NCBI GenBank assembly: GCA_944320105.1
Contig: CALUGA010000004.1
Coordinates: 62,001 to 126,000, forward strand
DNA from: an uncultured Prevotella sp.
GTDB taxonomy: Bacteria; Bacteroidota; Bacteroidia; Bacteroidales; Bacteroidaceae
Length of the DNA: 64,000 nucleotides
Direction of reading: 5' to 3'
The notes under the pieces are model-generated. The model saw only the letters and a list, made by a program, of their open reading frames with translations. It had not been told where the DNA came from and made no database searches. Of the stretch, positions 1-8,164 are shown piece after piece. A program made the translations under genes and the position numbers. Positions within the stretch are counted from its first letter, which is position 1. Every line of letters starts with the position of its first letter.

Positions 1-130
1 CGTTTGGGCTTGCAAAACGACCCATATTGCATTGCAAAACGCGCCGTTTTGCAAGCCCAAACGGCCTGTTTTGCCGCCCGAAACGTGCCGTATGCCTAAA
101 TAATTGATTTTCAATGGGTTGGCAAAACGG
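1..130. repeat. Palindromic intergenic repeat, locus 1
   Basis: A perfect inverted repeat has the arm CGTTTGGGCTTGCAAAACG at 1-19 and its reverse complement at 45-63, followed by another copy of the word AAACGGCCTGTTTTGC and a tail containing TTGATTTTCAATG. The same words recur near 20.0, 34.5, 53.75 and 60.1 kb, always outside genes. It probably extends to the left of the window. The rest of the gap up to the transporter gene (about 131-405) shows nothing else I can name. Confidence 0.8.
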
Positions 131-407
131 CTCCGCGTGGCCTTTCGATGTGGATTTTTCTTTACACAATTGTGTGCTGCCAGGTTCCCGTAAGGCTTTG
201 CGTTCATGCCCAGCGGCGGCCATGTGGGTTGGGCAGTGGCCTTTTTATACATATTTTATATGCGCGTGCGCGTGAGCATGAAGCAGCCTGCCGACCTTGT
301 GGCGCGGCTTGGCGTGGGTGGGGCTTGTGCCGTGACTGAAGTTAGCATCGACCGTTATTGTAACAGAAATGAAACATTAGTTTAAATAACCTGTAATATA
401 AATTACT

Positions 408-415
408 TAATTTTG
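408..415 (+). promoter_or_regulatory. Bacteroidetes -7 box (TAATTTTG) for the phosphate transporter
   Basis: TAATTTTG fits the TAnnTTTG consensus known for the Bacteroidetes primary sigma factor. It lies 31 bases before the ATG at 447, so transcription would start near 422 and leave a short leader. Confidence 0.55.
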
Positions 416-446
416 CAGCGAATTTCTGAACGAAACATAAAATTTT

Positions 447-2690
447 ATGGAAGCAATTTATTTGGTTATCGTGGTCTTCCTGCTCATTCTGGCGGTGTTT
501 GACCTGTTTGTGGGAGTCAGCAACGATGCTGTCAACTTCCTCAACTCTGCCATCGGAGCCAAGGTGGCGAAGTTTAAGACCGTCATATTCATAGCGTCCA
601 TCGGCGTGCTGGTGGGCGCGGTGATGAGCGCCGGCATGATGGACGTGGCCCGCCACGGCATCATGCACCCCGTGAATTACAATTTCCACGAGGTGATGGT
701 GATATTCCTCGCCGTGATGGTGACCGACGTCATCGTGCTCGACGTGTTCAACACGCTCGGTCTGCCCACCTCCACCACCGTGTCGCTCGTGTTCGAGCTG
801 CTCGGCGGAACCTTCGTGCTGGCCATCCTGAAGATGAACGCCGACCCCTCGCTGGGATTCGACGACCTGCTCAACAGCAACAAGGCCCTGAGCGTTATCA
901 TCGCCATATTCGTGAGCGTGGCCATAGCTTTCGTGTTCGGAATCATCGTGCAGTGGATATCGCGCGTAATCTTCACGTTCAACTATACCAAGCACCTGCG
1001 CTACACAGTGGCCATATTCGGCGGCATAGCGTTCACCTGCCTGGCTTACTTCATCTTCATCCAGGGTCTGGCCAAGTCGCCCCTGGTGCAAGCCGACGCC
1101 AAGGCGTGGATAGAGGACAACACCAGCATGCTGCTCTTCTGGACATTCATAGTCTCCACCATAGTGATGGAGGTTATCCACCTGCTGCACATCAACGTGT
1201 TCAAGCTCGTAGTGCTTATGGGTACTTTCGCCCTGGCCATGGCCTTCGCCGGCAACGACCTCGTTAACTTCATCGGAGTTCCGCTGGCAGGTCTCGACTC
1301 TTACCAGGTGTTCACCGCCAGCGGTGCGGGCGATGCAAGGTCGTTCATGATGACCTCGCTCATGGAGTCGGCCAAGTCGCCCATACTCTACCTCGTGCTG
1401 GCCGGCATCGTGATGGTGGTGGCCATGACCACCTCGAAGAAAGCGCAGAACGTGATAAAGACCAGCGTGGACCTCTCGCGGCAGGACGAGGGCGACGAGA
1501 TGTTTGGCTCGTCGAAGGCCGCCCGCAGCATCATACGCGCCACGCAGGATGCCGGCAGCTTCCTGGGCAAGTACATGCCTAAAGGGCTTGCCGCATGGGT
1601 GAACACCCGCTTCCGCAAGGAGGACGCCATACTGCCCGACGGCGCCGCCTTCGACGTGGTGCGCGCTGCCGTGAACCTCGTGCTGGCCTCCATGCTCATT
1701 ACCTTCGGAACAAACTACAAGCTGCCCCTCTCGACCACCTACGTAACCTTCATGGTGGCCATGGGTACGAGCCTTGCCGACCGCGCATGGTCGCGCGAGA
1801 GCGCCGTGTTCCGCGTGACGGGCGTCATCTCGGTAATCGGCGGATGGTTCATCACCGCCGGTGTGGCCTTTGGTGCCTGTGCCTTAGTGTGCCTCATAAT
1901 GTACTACGGCGGTTTTGTGGCCATGTTCCTCTTCATGGCCCTGGTGGTGTTCATGCTCGTGAGGAGCAACATACAGTTTGGCAAGAAGGCCAAGGAGGAG
2001 AAGCAGGACGACGTGTTCCGCCTGATGATGCGCACACGCGACCCGGAGATTGTTTGGGACTTGCTCACCAAGCACGTGTCGCGCACGCAGAGCTTCGTGA
2101 ACCGCTTCGCCCTCGATGAGTTCAACAAGATAATAGACGGCCTTGCCAACGAGAACCACCACGCCCTCTCCAAGTGCCAGCGCGAGCTGAAGAACGAGCA
2201 GGAGCAGCTCAAGAAGTTCCGCCGCAAGGAGCTTCTGGCACTGCGCCGCGTACCCATGGAGATGGCCGCCGAGCGCAACACGTGGTACCACCTGGGCGTG
2301 AACAGCGACTCGCAGTTCATCTATTGCCTCAAGCGTATGCTCGAACCTATAAAGGAGCACGTGGACAACAACTTCAACCCGCTGCCACAGCTCTATGCCG
2401 ACGAGTTCCAGCCCGTGCGCGCCAAGATTTCGGAGCTGATGGAGCGCACCGAGACCATGCTCTCCACCACGCGCTTCAGCGAGTATGACGACGTGCTGGC
2501 CGAGGCCGACAAACTGAAGGACGAGCTGTCGGTAATCCGCAAGCACCACTATGACCGCATGCAGAGCGACCGCGACGAGACCAACCTCAAGATATCGCTC
2601 GTTTACCTCAACATACTGCAGGAGAGCCAGGAGTTCCTGAGCATAATGCGTCACCAGCTGCGCGCCGCCAACCGCTTCTACGGCAACTGA
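447..2690 (+). CDS. PiT-family inorganic phosphate transporter with PhoU-like C-terminal domain
   Basis: This is an inner-membrane permease of 747 residues, expected to import inorganic phosphate with a cation. Both inverted halves of the PiT fold carry their signature: GVSNDAVNFLNSAIG near residues 24-38 and FAGNDLVNFIGVPLAG near 267-282. A hydrophilic loop of about 50 residues (near 335-385) separates membrane blocks. After the last membrane segment (about residue 510) come some 220 residues of charged, mostly helical sequence that look like a PhoU-type regulatory domain, as in other long Bacteroidetes PiT proteins. The ATG at 447 follows a good promoter box. It stands alone; a strong hairpin lies just downstream. 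The family is certain; phosphate as substrate follows from the family, and the PhoU assignment is by resemblance only. Confidence 0.9.
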   Translation: MEAIYLVIVVFLLILAVFDLFVGVSNDAVNFLNSAIGAKVAKFKTVIFIASIGVLVGAVMSAGMMDVARHGIMHPVNYNFHEVMVIFLAVMVTDVIVLDVFNTLGLPTSTTVSLVFELLGGTFVLAILKMNADPSLGFDDLLNSNKALSVIIAIFVSVAIAFVFGIIVQWISRVIFTFNYTKHLRYTVAIFGGIAFTCLAYFIFIQGLAKSPLVQADAKAWIEDNTSMLLFWTFIVSTIVMEVIHLLHINVFKLVVLMGTFALAMAFAGNDLVNFIGVPLAGLDSYQVFTASGAGDARSFMMTSLMESAKSPILYLVLAGIVMVVAMTTSKKAQNVIKTSVDLSRQDEGDEMFGSSKAARSIIRATQDAGSFLGKYMPKGLAAWVNTRFRKEDAILPDGAAFDVVRAAVNLVLASMLITFGTNYKLPLSTTYVTFMVAMGTSLADRAWSRESAVFRVTGVISVIGGWFITAGVAFGACALVCLIMYYGGFVAMFLFMALVVFMLVRSNIQFGKKAKEEKQDDVFRLMMRTRDPEIVWDLLTKHVSRTQSFVNRFALDEFNKIIDGLANENHHALSKCQRELKNEQEQLKKFRRKELLALRRVPMEMAAERNTWYHLGVNSDSQFIYCLKRMLEPIKEHVDNNFNPLPQLYADEFQPVRAKISELMERTETMLSTTRFSEYDDVLAEADKLKDELSVIRKHHYDRMQSDRDETNLKISLVYLNILQESQEFLSIMRHQLRAANRFYGN

Positions 2691-2705
2691 CGCGCTGCAA
2701 GGTTT

Positions 2706-2950
2706 GTCATGCCATCGCCGCCGCGCCCGGAGCAAGGATAGCTCCCGGGCGCGGCGGCTTGCTTGTGTGCTGCCCCAGGCGGTACGCTAGCATGGCCGAG
2801 CGTGGCTTGGCGGGGTGGGGCGGCCATGGCCACTGGGCAGCCTTGGTGACTGAACGGCAATTATCCATGTCTAAATGGGCAAAAGTTATGGTTATGTTGC
2901 ATATAGGATACATTTTCAGACGTTTAGGACGTTTTGCCGCGAAGCGGTGT
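2706..2950. repeat. Long direct repeat R1 (left flank of the cargo block)
   Basis: About 240 bases, read by eye, match the stretch at 7832-8062 in the same orientation. The best part (from GGTGACTGAACGGC near 2846 to about 2930) is almost identical over some 85 bases. Both copies begin with a GC-rich hairpin. Together they bracket the three T9SS cargo genes, so recombination between them would delete the block. The rest of this 354-base gap holds a promoter box. Confidence 0.85.
2717..2758. terminator. GC-rich hairpin inside R1
   Basis: GCCGCCGCGCCCGG-type arms at 2717-2733 and 2741-2758 pair over about 17 bases with a 7-base loop and one bulge. It lies 27 bases after the phosphate transporter stop and probably terminates it, although no U-run follows. 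The equivalent hairpin is kept in R2 at 7835-7876. Confidence 0.55.
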
Positions 2951-3001
2951 TAAAATAACGTAAAACAAACCGTAAGGAAGCGGTTGGTAGATAAAATTAT
3001 C

Positions 3002-3009
3002 TATATTTG
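3002..3009 (+). promoter_or_regulatory. Bacteroidetes -7 box (TATATTTG) for the cargo operon
   Basis: TATATTTG fits TAnnTTTG and lies 36 bases before the first cargo gene. It falls just outside R1, so this promoter belongs to the block and not to the repeat. Confidence 0.55.
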
Positions 3010-3044
3010 CGCTGTGCTAAATTAAAAGAAACGGAGGACGGGTT

Positions 3045-4754
3045 ATGAAACACAAAATGTTTTTGTTGCTATTGATGGTTGCTTCCATGGCGTTGCCTGC
3101 AATGGCACAGGATGAGGAAACCGGCGAGGTGGTGTATGTGGATAGTGTGGATGCTTTCATCCAAAAGCTCCGACATCCCGTTGCCACCCGGAATGTCATG
3201 GCGGAAAGTGGAGCAAATGATACAATTTGGTCGAGGGAAAAGAAGTTCTTGGCTGTAGTTGAAGATCCTTATGGGTATAAAAGTGAGGGTATTCTTCATT
3301 GCATACGCATGGCCATGGATTGTTGGGAAAGCAAGGTGGAAATAACGGATCCCATATCCATTACGTTTATGTTTAATGACCAGATGTCCCCGGATGTGGA
3401 GATAAAAACTACAGTGAAGTATTCAAGGGGAGCTGCGAGGATGTCGATACCGTCGAGCTTGTATTATCAAGGGCGAGGGAAACTACTTGAAGCTGGTATA
3501 ATAGAGATTAACCCATATATAGCATGGGATTCTTCGTGGGCATACGACCAAGGCCCTTATGGGTATGACAACATGACAACTGCCTTGCAGAGGCACATCG
3601 CCCATGTGATGGGGTTTGGAACGAGTGTCGCCATACGGGATGGTAGGTTTAACTTTGCAATACAACGCATGGCCTCCGCCTTTGACAATATGGTGACGAA
3701 TGGCCAAAAGACGCTTGGCTCAATGGCTTTGCGTGGAACCAGTGAAGAGATTGAGAGCTTCTTGAAAGGGGACTTGAAACTGTCTGTCGGTGGTGTAGAA
3801 CTGCCTCTTTACAGTTCAGCAGGCGGTTATGTGCCTTATAGGACAGGGTGCTATTTCTCTTTGCCTACTGAGAACATAATGAACTATCCATACGATGACA
3901 GGACGAAGCTGTTCCCGATAAGCAAGGAAACTGTTGAGGTGCTTGAGGCAATTGGGTGGAGCGTTAAGACGTATGGCATTTCCGTAAATGGAACGGGGCT
4001 TGACGCAACGGGGTATGGCAGTATGTATGAGCTGCACTCTTTCACGGTTGTTGGCAGTGATGGAACGCCGATAACAAATGCATCATGGCAGTTTCAATTA
4101 TATAATAATGTCTTGGAAAAATACGAGACCATCAATACGGGGCAGGGAACGACTTTCGGTGTGGCCACAAGTGATGTGGGCGCGGAATATATTGATATGT
4201 TTTCGTGCCAACAAGGGCGGATAGTGTGCAATGCGATGGTGGCGGGCGCAGTTGTGCAATGTGGGTATCCGGTATATCTGGAGGCAAGGCCATATTTCCG
4301 TGGATATGAAATACATAATGTTGTTGAGGCTGACGCAAATTATTATACGTTTGATGTGGATCTGGACTATGCTGGTGCCACTGGTGGATATGCGGCGGTT
4401 TGCGACAATTATGGCTCATGCGTGAATTGTGGGTTGGCCCCAACGATACACTCTCCGAGGGTATATAAATATGGCCCGGCCATGATAGAGCTTTACCTGA
4501 CAAACAGTTATGGCACTACCGCCAGGGCATTGTACGTAGGTACGTATGATGACATGGATAATGGAAAGAAAAGACAGACAGTGACAAAGGTGTCTTCGAT
4601 AGCGGAACTTGATGATGGCCAGCATGAAATATACACTTTGGGTGGCGCAAAGATTAACGTAGCGGATGGAGGCTTGGACACTTTGCCAACAGGCATATAT
4701 ATTGTGAAGAATAGACAAAACAATGAGTCATGGGAAAAATATATCGTGCGATAG
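3045..4754 (+). CDS. T9SS-secreted pseudo-metalloprotease (degenerate zincin)
   Basis: A secreted protein of 569 residues: signal peptide at 1-21 ending AMAQ, and a C-terminal T9SS type A sorting domain over about the last 75 residues (IYTLGGAKI, then LPTGIYIVKNRQ, ending KYIVR). The body resembles the Bacteroidetes zinc metalloproteases with HExxHxxGFG, a following FDxMVxNG segment and an IMNYPY Met-turn-like stretch before an AIGW motif. Here the active site reads RHIAHVMGFG (residues 183-192): the first His is Arg and the catalytic Glu is His, so peptidase activity is unlikely. A binding or structural role on the cell surface is an inference. It is first of three cargo genes; the next one overlaps its last 25 bases. 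Codon use is visibly AT-richer than in the neighbouring transporter and inositol genes. Confidence 0.75.
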   Translation: MKHKMFLLLLMVASMALPAMAQDEETGEVVYVDSVDAFIQKLRHPVATRNVMAESGANDTIWSREKKFLAVVEDPYGYKSEGILHCIRMAMDCWESKVEITDPISITFMFNDQMSPDVEIKTTVKYSRGAARMSIPSSLYYQGRGKLLEAGIIEINPYIAWDSSWAYDQGPYGYDNMTTALQRHIAHVMGFGTSVAIRDGRFNFAIQRMASAFDNMVTNGQKTLGSMALRGTSEEIESFLKGDLKLSVGGVELPLYSSAGGYVPYRTGCYFSLPTENIMNYPYDDRTKLFPISKETVEVLEAIGWSVKTYGISVNGTGLDATGYGSMYELHSFTVVGSDGTPITNASWQFQLYNNVLEKYETINTGQGTTFGVATSDVGAEYIDMFSCQQGRIVCNAMVAGAVVQCGYPVYLEARPYFRGYEIHNVVEADANYYTFDVDLDYAGATGGYAAVCDNYGSCVNCGLAPTIHSPRVYKYGPAMIELYLTNSYGTTARALYVGTYDDMDNGKKRQTVTKVSSIAELDDGQHEIYTLGGAKINVADGGLDTLPTGIYIVKNRQNNESWEKYIVR

Positions 4755-5764
4755 TGTTGCTTGCGACTCTTTGTGCGTCAGCCAATAGTGCTGTTGGTGC
4801 AGAGATTACGGTTGACAGCATCAGGAAACTTCATGTGGCGGCTGTCGTTAATGGCCGTATGTTTCAAGGCTCGGCCATAGCCGAGGACAATGATAGCTGC
4901 CGGTTCTTTCTTGCGGATGACAATGGAACGCCTGTGGACATTGGCAATCTGAATGTCTCGTGGTGGGCGCAGTGCCACCGGTCTGGCCATCCGGAGCTGT
5001 TGGTTGAGTATGGGTTGAGCTATAATTCATCGTTCGCGGCGTTTAGGTTGAAACCACAGATATGGGGCGTGACCTTTGGCAATGGATGCTATTTGGGAAG
5101 TTATGAAGTTTGGACTACAATGAGTGACACCGTTGCGATAGTTTGTAAGGTTACGTTGGGTATGGAACGTGTGGAGCATGGCTTTCAATTGAAGTTGGAC
5201 GTGTTGCCGCCAACGCCGACGTTGGAGATAAAGTCGATAGCTTACGATGAGACATGCATTATGGGAGATGACCCGTTTTACAGTGCGTTGGTGACTATAG
5301 AATATGACGGAAGTGATTTTGACCTTGCGTTGTCTATAGTTCGAGACAATGGGGCAACACCGCCGACATATGTAAATTATGACCTTTTCGATTCTCCGGA
5401 TGAATTGCCAAGCATGGTGGGCTATTATGTATATTATGGTAGTAGTTTTCTCTTTGAAGTGGCAAATGACTATGGGTGGAGCGGAACGGACTGGGTAACG
5501 CCAGACTGGGAGGCCTCAACGGCATCAATATCTAATGCAGGGTTTGGTGGCGTTAATGTTTCAACAGGCAACAGCGTTTGTAACATATCGTCTGATGTGC
5601 CATTAGGCAATGTCGCAGTCGTAGGGTTAGGGGGCAAGGTGTATTTTTCGGATGTCGTCCATGAGTGCAGTGTCAGTATCCCGTTGCCAAAAGGCTTCTA
5701 CTTATTAAGAATACAGAAAGAGAGAGAAGGGGAAGGGTTTGTACGTAAAATATTAATTAAGTAA
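4730..5764 (+). CDS. T9SS-secreted protein of unknown function
   Basis: 344 residues with a signal peptide (about 1-23, cut after VGA) and a C-terminal T9SS sorting segment (SIPLPKGFYLLRIQ, ending RKILIK). The ATG lies inside the end of the previous gene, 25 bases of overlap, so the two are read together. The middle has no motif I recognise: it is rich in beta-type sequence with many aromatic residues, and has no HExxH-like motif. The context, between two pseudo-metalloproteases, suggests a jointly exported surface set. The product is probably processed and exported across the outer membrane by T9SS machinery encoded elsewhere. Confidence 0.7.
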   Translation: MGKIYRAIVLLATLCASANSAVGAEITVDSIRKLHVAAVVNGRMFQGSAIAEDNDSCRFFLADDNGTPVDIGNLNVSWWAQCHRSGHPELLVEYGLSYNSSFAAFRLKPQIWGVTFGNGCYLGSYEVWTTMSDTVAIVCKVTLGMERVEHGFQLKLDVLPPTPTLEIKSIAYDETCIMGDDPFYSALVTIEYDGSDFDLALSIVRDNGATPPTYVNYDLFDSPDELPSMVGYYVYYGSSFLFEVANDYGWSGTDWVTPDWEASTASISNAGFGGVNVSTGNSVCNISSDVPLGNVAVVGLGGKVYFSDVVHECSVSIPLPKGFYLLRIQKEREGEGFVRKILIK

Positions 5765-5766
5765 CC

Positions 5767-7023
5767 ATGAAACAAATCATTACGTTGGCACTGATGTGCT
5801 GCATGTCAGCCACATTGTGCGCACAAGGAACAACAGCTGGAGTATATGCTGTTGACGAGAGTCCGATAGTCGTTCCCAAGCCTGCAGCTCGGAATGTAGC
5901 CGGCGGAACGCTGATTAATGTCAATTATGTAGGAAGTGGCATAAATGACACGTTCAAGGGCGCGTTCGAAAGGGCGTGCAAGATTTGGGAGGAGAATATC
6001 CCAACTACATTGCCCATAAAACTTAACGTGACAATTGGACGGACTACTGACCCTTGGTTCAGAGACCAAAGCTGCCTTGCTTATGTGAATACGATGGCGA
6101 GTGAGAATGGGTATGGTGACAAAGTGGAGGAAAAGCGAATCGTTTGTTTAAGCGGTACTTATGACCAAGACGAGATGAGCATGGCTTACATAAGGGATGA
6201 TGCAGACGCGACTATAACGTTTTGCCCTCGTGTAACCAATCGTGGATTGTTTAGCTATGAGCTTGAAAGCAATGAATGCGACCCGGGGAAGTATGATTTT
6301 GTCACAGTTGCATTGCAGGCAATATGCAAGGCTGTCGGCTTTGTGTTTAAGGGAAGAGTGGCCGACGGGCAATTAGTGCCTTTGGAGATGGCAAATACAT
6401 ATACAAGAAAGATTTGTGTTGACCACGACCTTGGAGAAGTCACGTCGGGTAACTTGTCCATTGAAGCTCGCCATCCCTCCAACGGAAAGCATTATGTCCT
6501 GCCTATATATAGCCCAACAGTGTTTGACAATAAATTTTCATTGGGGTATTTTGCCAAAGATCAAGATAATGTAGAGACAGCGTTCATGCAACCTGGCGTG
6601 GCCAAAGGTAGTGTCATAAGATATATAGGCGAAACGATCCAGGGCTTTTTCTGCTTGTGTAATTGGCATTTCGGAGTTGCGACAGGGGTGGGAGGATCCA
6701 CATACGTTGACGGTTCTTCAACATCTGATGTCATTGCATATCAAGGCCAGAACAGCATGAGTGGCAAAAGCCAAGCTCCTTTGCAAGAGATTCCATACGA
6801 TGAGCAAGGCGATGTGGCAGACTATATTTCGAGCCATATGGAGTCTGCGGGTGGGGGCAGGTCTGTGCTCATGGGAGACGGTACATGGAAGGCTTTCTCA
6901 AGTTATGGGGAGTTGAGTACCGCAGCAAACTATGCGAGGACGAGCGATGGGTATCTTAGGATAAAGGAAGTTACCTTACAGCCAAGCATTGGTGGGCAAT
7001 ATTACAATCGCTTTGTGAATTAA
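5767..7023 (+). CDS. T9SS pseudo-metalloprotease, N-terminal part (cut by in-frame TAA)
   Basis: Starts two bases after the previous stop with a signal peptide (about 1-19, ending LCAQ). It is a homologue of the first cargo protein: the position of the zinc motif carries LQAICKAVGF (residues 183-192), so every zinc ligand and the catalytic Glu of HExxHxxGF are gone. The reading frame ends at TAA 7021-7023 but the same frame runs on without a further stop to 7629 and supplies the missing sorting domain. As it stands this 418-residue product would be exported to the periplasm and kept there. It could be a recent nonsense mutation, a sequencing error, or a true switch; the sequence alone cannot tell. 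Confidence 0.7.
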   Translation: MKQIITLALMCCMSATLCAQGTTAGVYAVDESPIVVPKPAARNVAGGTLINVNYVGSGINDTFKGAFERACKIWEENIPTTLPIKLNVTIGRTTDPWFRDQSCLAYVNTMASENGYGDKVEEKRIVCLSGTYDQDEMSMAYIRDDADATITFCPRVTNRGLFSYELESNECDPGKYDFVTVALQAICKAVGFVFKGRVADGQLVPLEMANTYTRKICVDHDLGEVTSGNLSIEARHPSNGKHYVLPIYSPTVFDNKFSLGYFAKDQDNVETAFMQPGVAKGSVIRYIGETIQGFFCLCNWHFGVATGVGGSTYVDGSSTSDVIAYQGQNSMSGKSQAPLQEIPYDEQGDVADYISSHMESAGGGRSVLMGDGTWKAFSSYGELSTAANYARTSDGYLRIKEVTLQPSIGGQYYNRFVN

Positions 7024-7026
7024 CGC

Positions 7027-7629
7027 TTGTACGACTTCCCGCCGCAGAAGCCGGAGGCTTCGATGAACAGCTACTCCACAAGTCCCATGCTGGCAAATGC
7101 TTCCCGCAGGCCTAACACTATCGCCATTCCTACAGCCGAGGATGTGTTTGTAGATGTGGAAATAGGCTTCAAGAACACAGAGGGGTGCAAGGATGTCCTT
7201 GTTGAACAAACTGACGCAGACTATCCTGTCCCTTATACATATTTTGTTGACCCCAACGACGGAAGTTTCATCGCGTACATGAACAAGAGGTATCCGTCGA
7301 CGTTCAGGCTTACATATTACAACGACAACGGCGAAGTGATGGGCAACCCGCTGACAATAGACTTGACGGGAGAATCCGCGTCTGCTTCCAATGGCGGGTT
7401 GCGCCTGTGGCTAATTGACAATTCTATCCGCTTCAAGATTGACCCACCGCTGCCTGTTGGCGTAGAAAGGTCTTACTTGATACAAGGTGTGGGTAACTCC
7501 GCCTATATTAAGAAAGGCACGATAATCGGCAGCGAGGGGAGCATAGGCGTGGCCGAGTTGCCATCAGGCGTATACACGTTTACTACAACCGTGGACGGCA
7601 AGCCCTGCTCAGCCAAGTGGGCGAAATAG
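7027..7629 (+). pseudogene. C-terminal part of the split cargo gene, with T9SS sorting domain
   Basis: In the same frame as 5767-7023, separated from it only by TAA and one codon. It encodes about 200 residues, of which the last 75 look like a T9SS type A sorting domain (AELPSGVYTFTTTVDG, ending SAKWAK). It has no signal peptide. The only in-frame starts are TTG 7027 and ATG 7063, with no promoter box before them, so it is best seen as the detached end of the upstream gene. Confidence 0.7.
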
Positions 7630-7659
7630 GCATGGAGAAAGGCATCTGCGTGGGGTATA

Positions 7660-7832
7660 GCCAAGAAAAATCAAAATGGGCGCAGAGTTTTCTGCTATAA
7701 GGCAGGTTTTATCTAACTTTGTTGCCCGGAACATAACGGAGATAATGTAAACCGGGCATGATATTGGCAATTGGCAGGGCGGAGCGCTTCTCTCCCATTT
7801 TGGTTGACAAGGATGCTGCGATACTTTGTTGA
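7660..7832 (+). pseudogene. Decayed copy of the promoter and first codons of the ATP-grasp gene
   Basis: These 173 bases match 8070-8246 (roughly 85% by eye), that is the promoter region, leader and first 24 codons of the intact ATP-grasp gene. The -7 box TAACTTTG is kept at 7714-7721. The copied reading frame starts at ATG 7758 (MILAIGRAERFSP...) and ends at TGA 7830-7832 after 24 codons, exactly where repeat R2 begins. It is a remnant of a duplication. Confidence 0.8.
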
Positions 7833-8062
7833 GTCGCCGCCGCGCCCGGGAGTGCTATAGCCCCGGGCGCGGCGGCTTGCTTGTGTGCTGCTTTGGACGG
7901 CGCGCAGGCATGGCCGAGCGTAGCTTGGCGGGTTGGGGCGGCCATGGCTCATTGGGTGGACATGGTGACTGAACGGCAATTATCCATGTCTAAATGGGCA
8001 AAAGCCATGGTTATGTTGCATATAGGATACATTTTCAGACGTTTTGGACGGTTTGCCGGGAC
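7832..8062. repeat. Long direct repeat R2 (right flank of the cargo block)
   Basis: Second copy of R1 (2706-2950) in the same orientation, including the GC-rich hairpin and the near-identical final 85 bases (7964-8045). It sits between the decayed and the intact copy of the ATP-grasp gene start. Confidence 0.85.
7835..7876. terminator. GC-rich hairpin inside R2
   Basis: Arms GCCGCCGCGCCCGGG and CCCGGGCGCGGCGGC pair perfectly around a loop of about ten bases. It lies 200 bases past the cargo genes and before the inositol operon promoter. It may stop read-through, but has no U-run. Confidence 0.5.
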
Positions 8063-8121
8063 ATATTGCTAAGAAAAATTAAAATGGGCGCAAAGTTTTC
8101 TCTTATGAGGCAGATTTTGCC

Positions 8122-8129
8122 TAACTTTG
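8122..8129 (+). promoter_or_regulatory. Bacteroidetes -7 box (TAACTTTG) for the ATP-grasp/inositol operon
   Basis: TAACTTTG lies 36 bases before the ATG at 8165. The same box is preserved at 7714-7721 in the decayed copy. Confidence 0.55.
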
Positions 8130-8164
8130 TTGCCCGGAACATAATAAGATAATGTAATCCGGGC

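Noticed and set aside
342-1190. Long reverse open frame inside the phosphate transporter gene
   Set aside because: His- and Val-rich shadow of the GC-rich transporter gene on the other strand; no family resemblance and no promoter.
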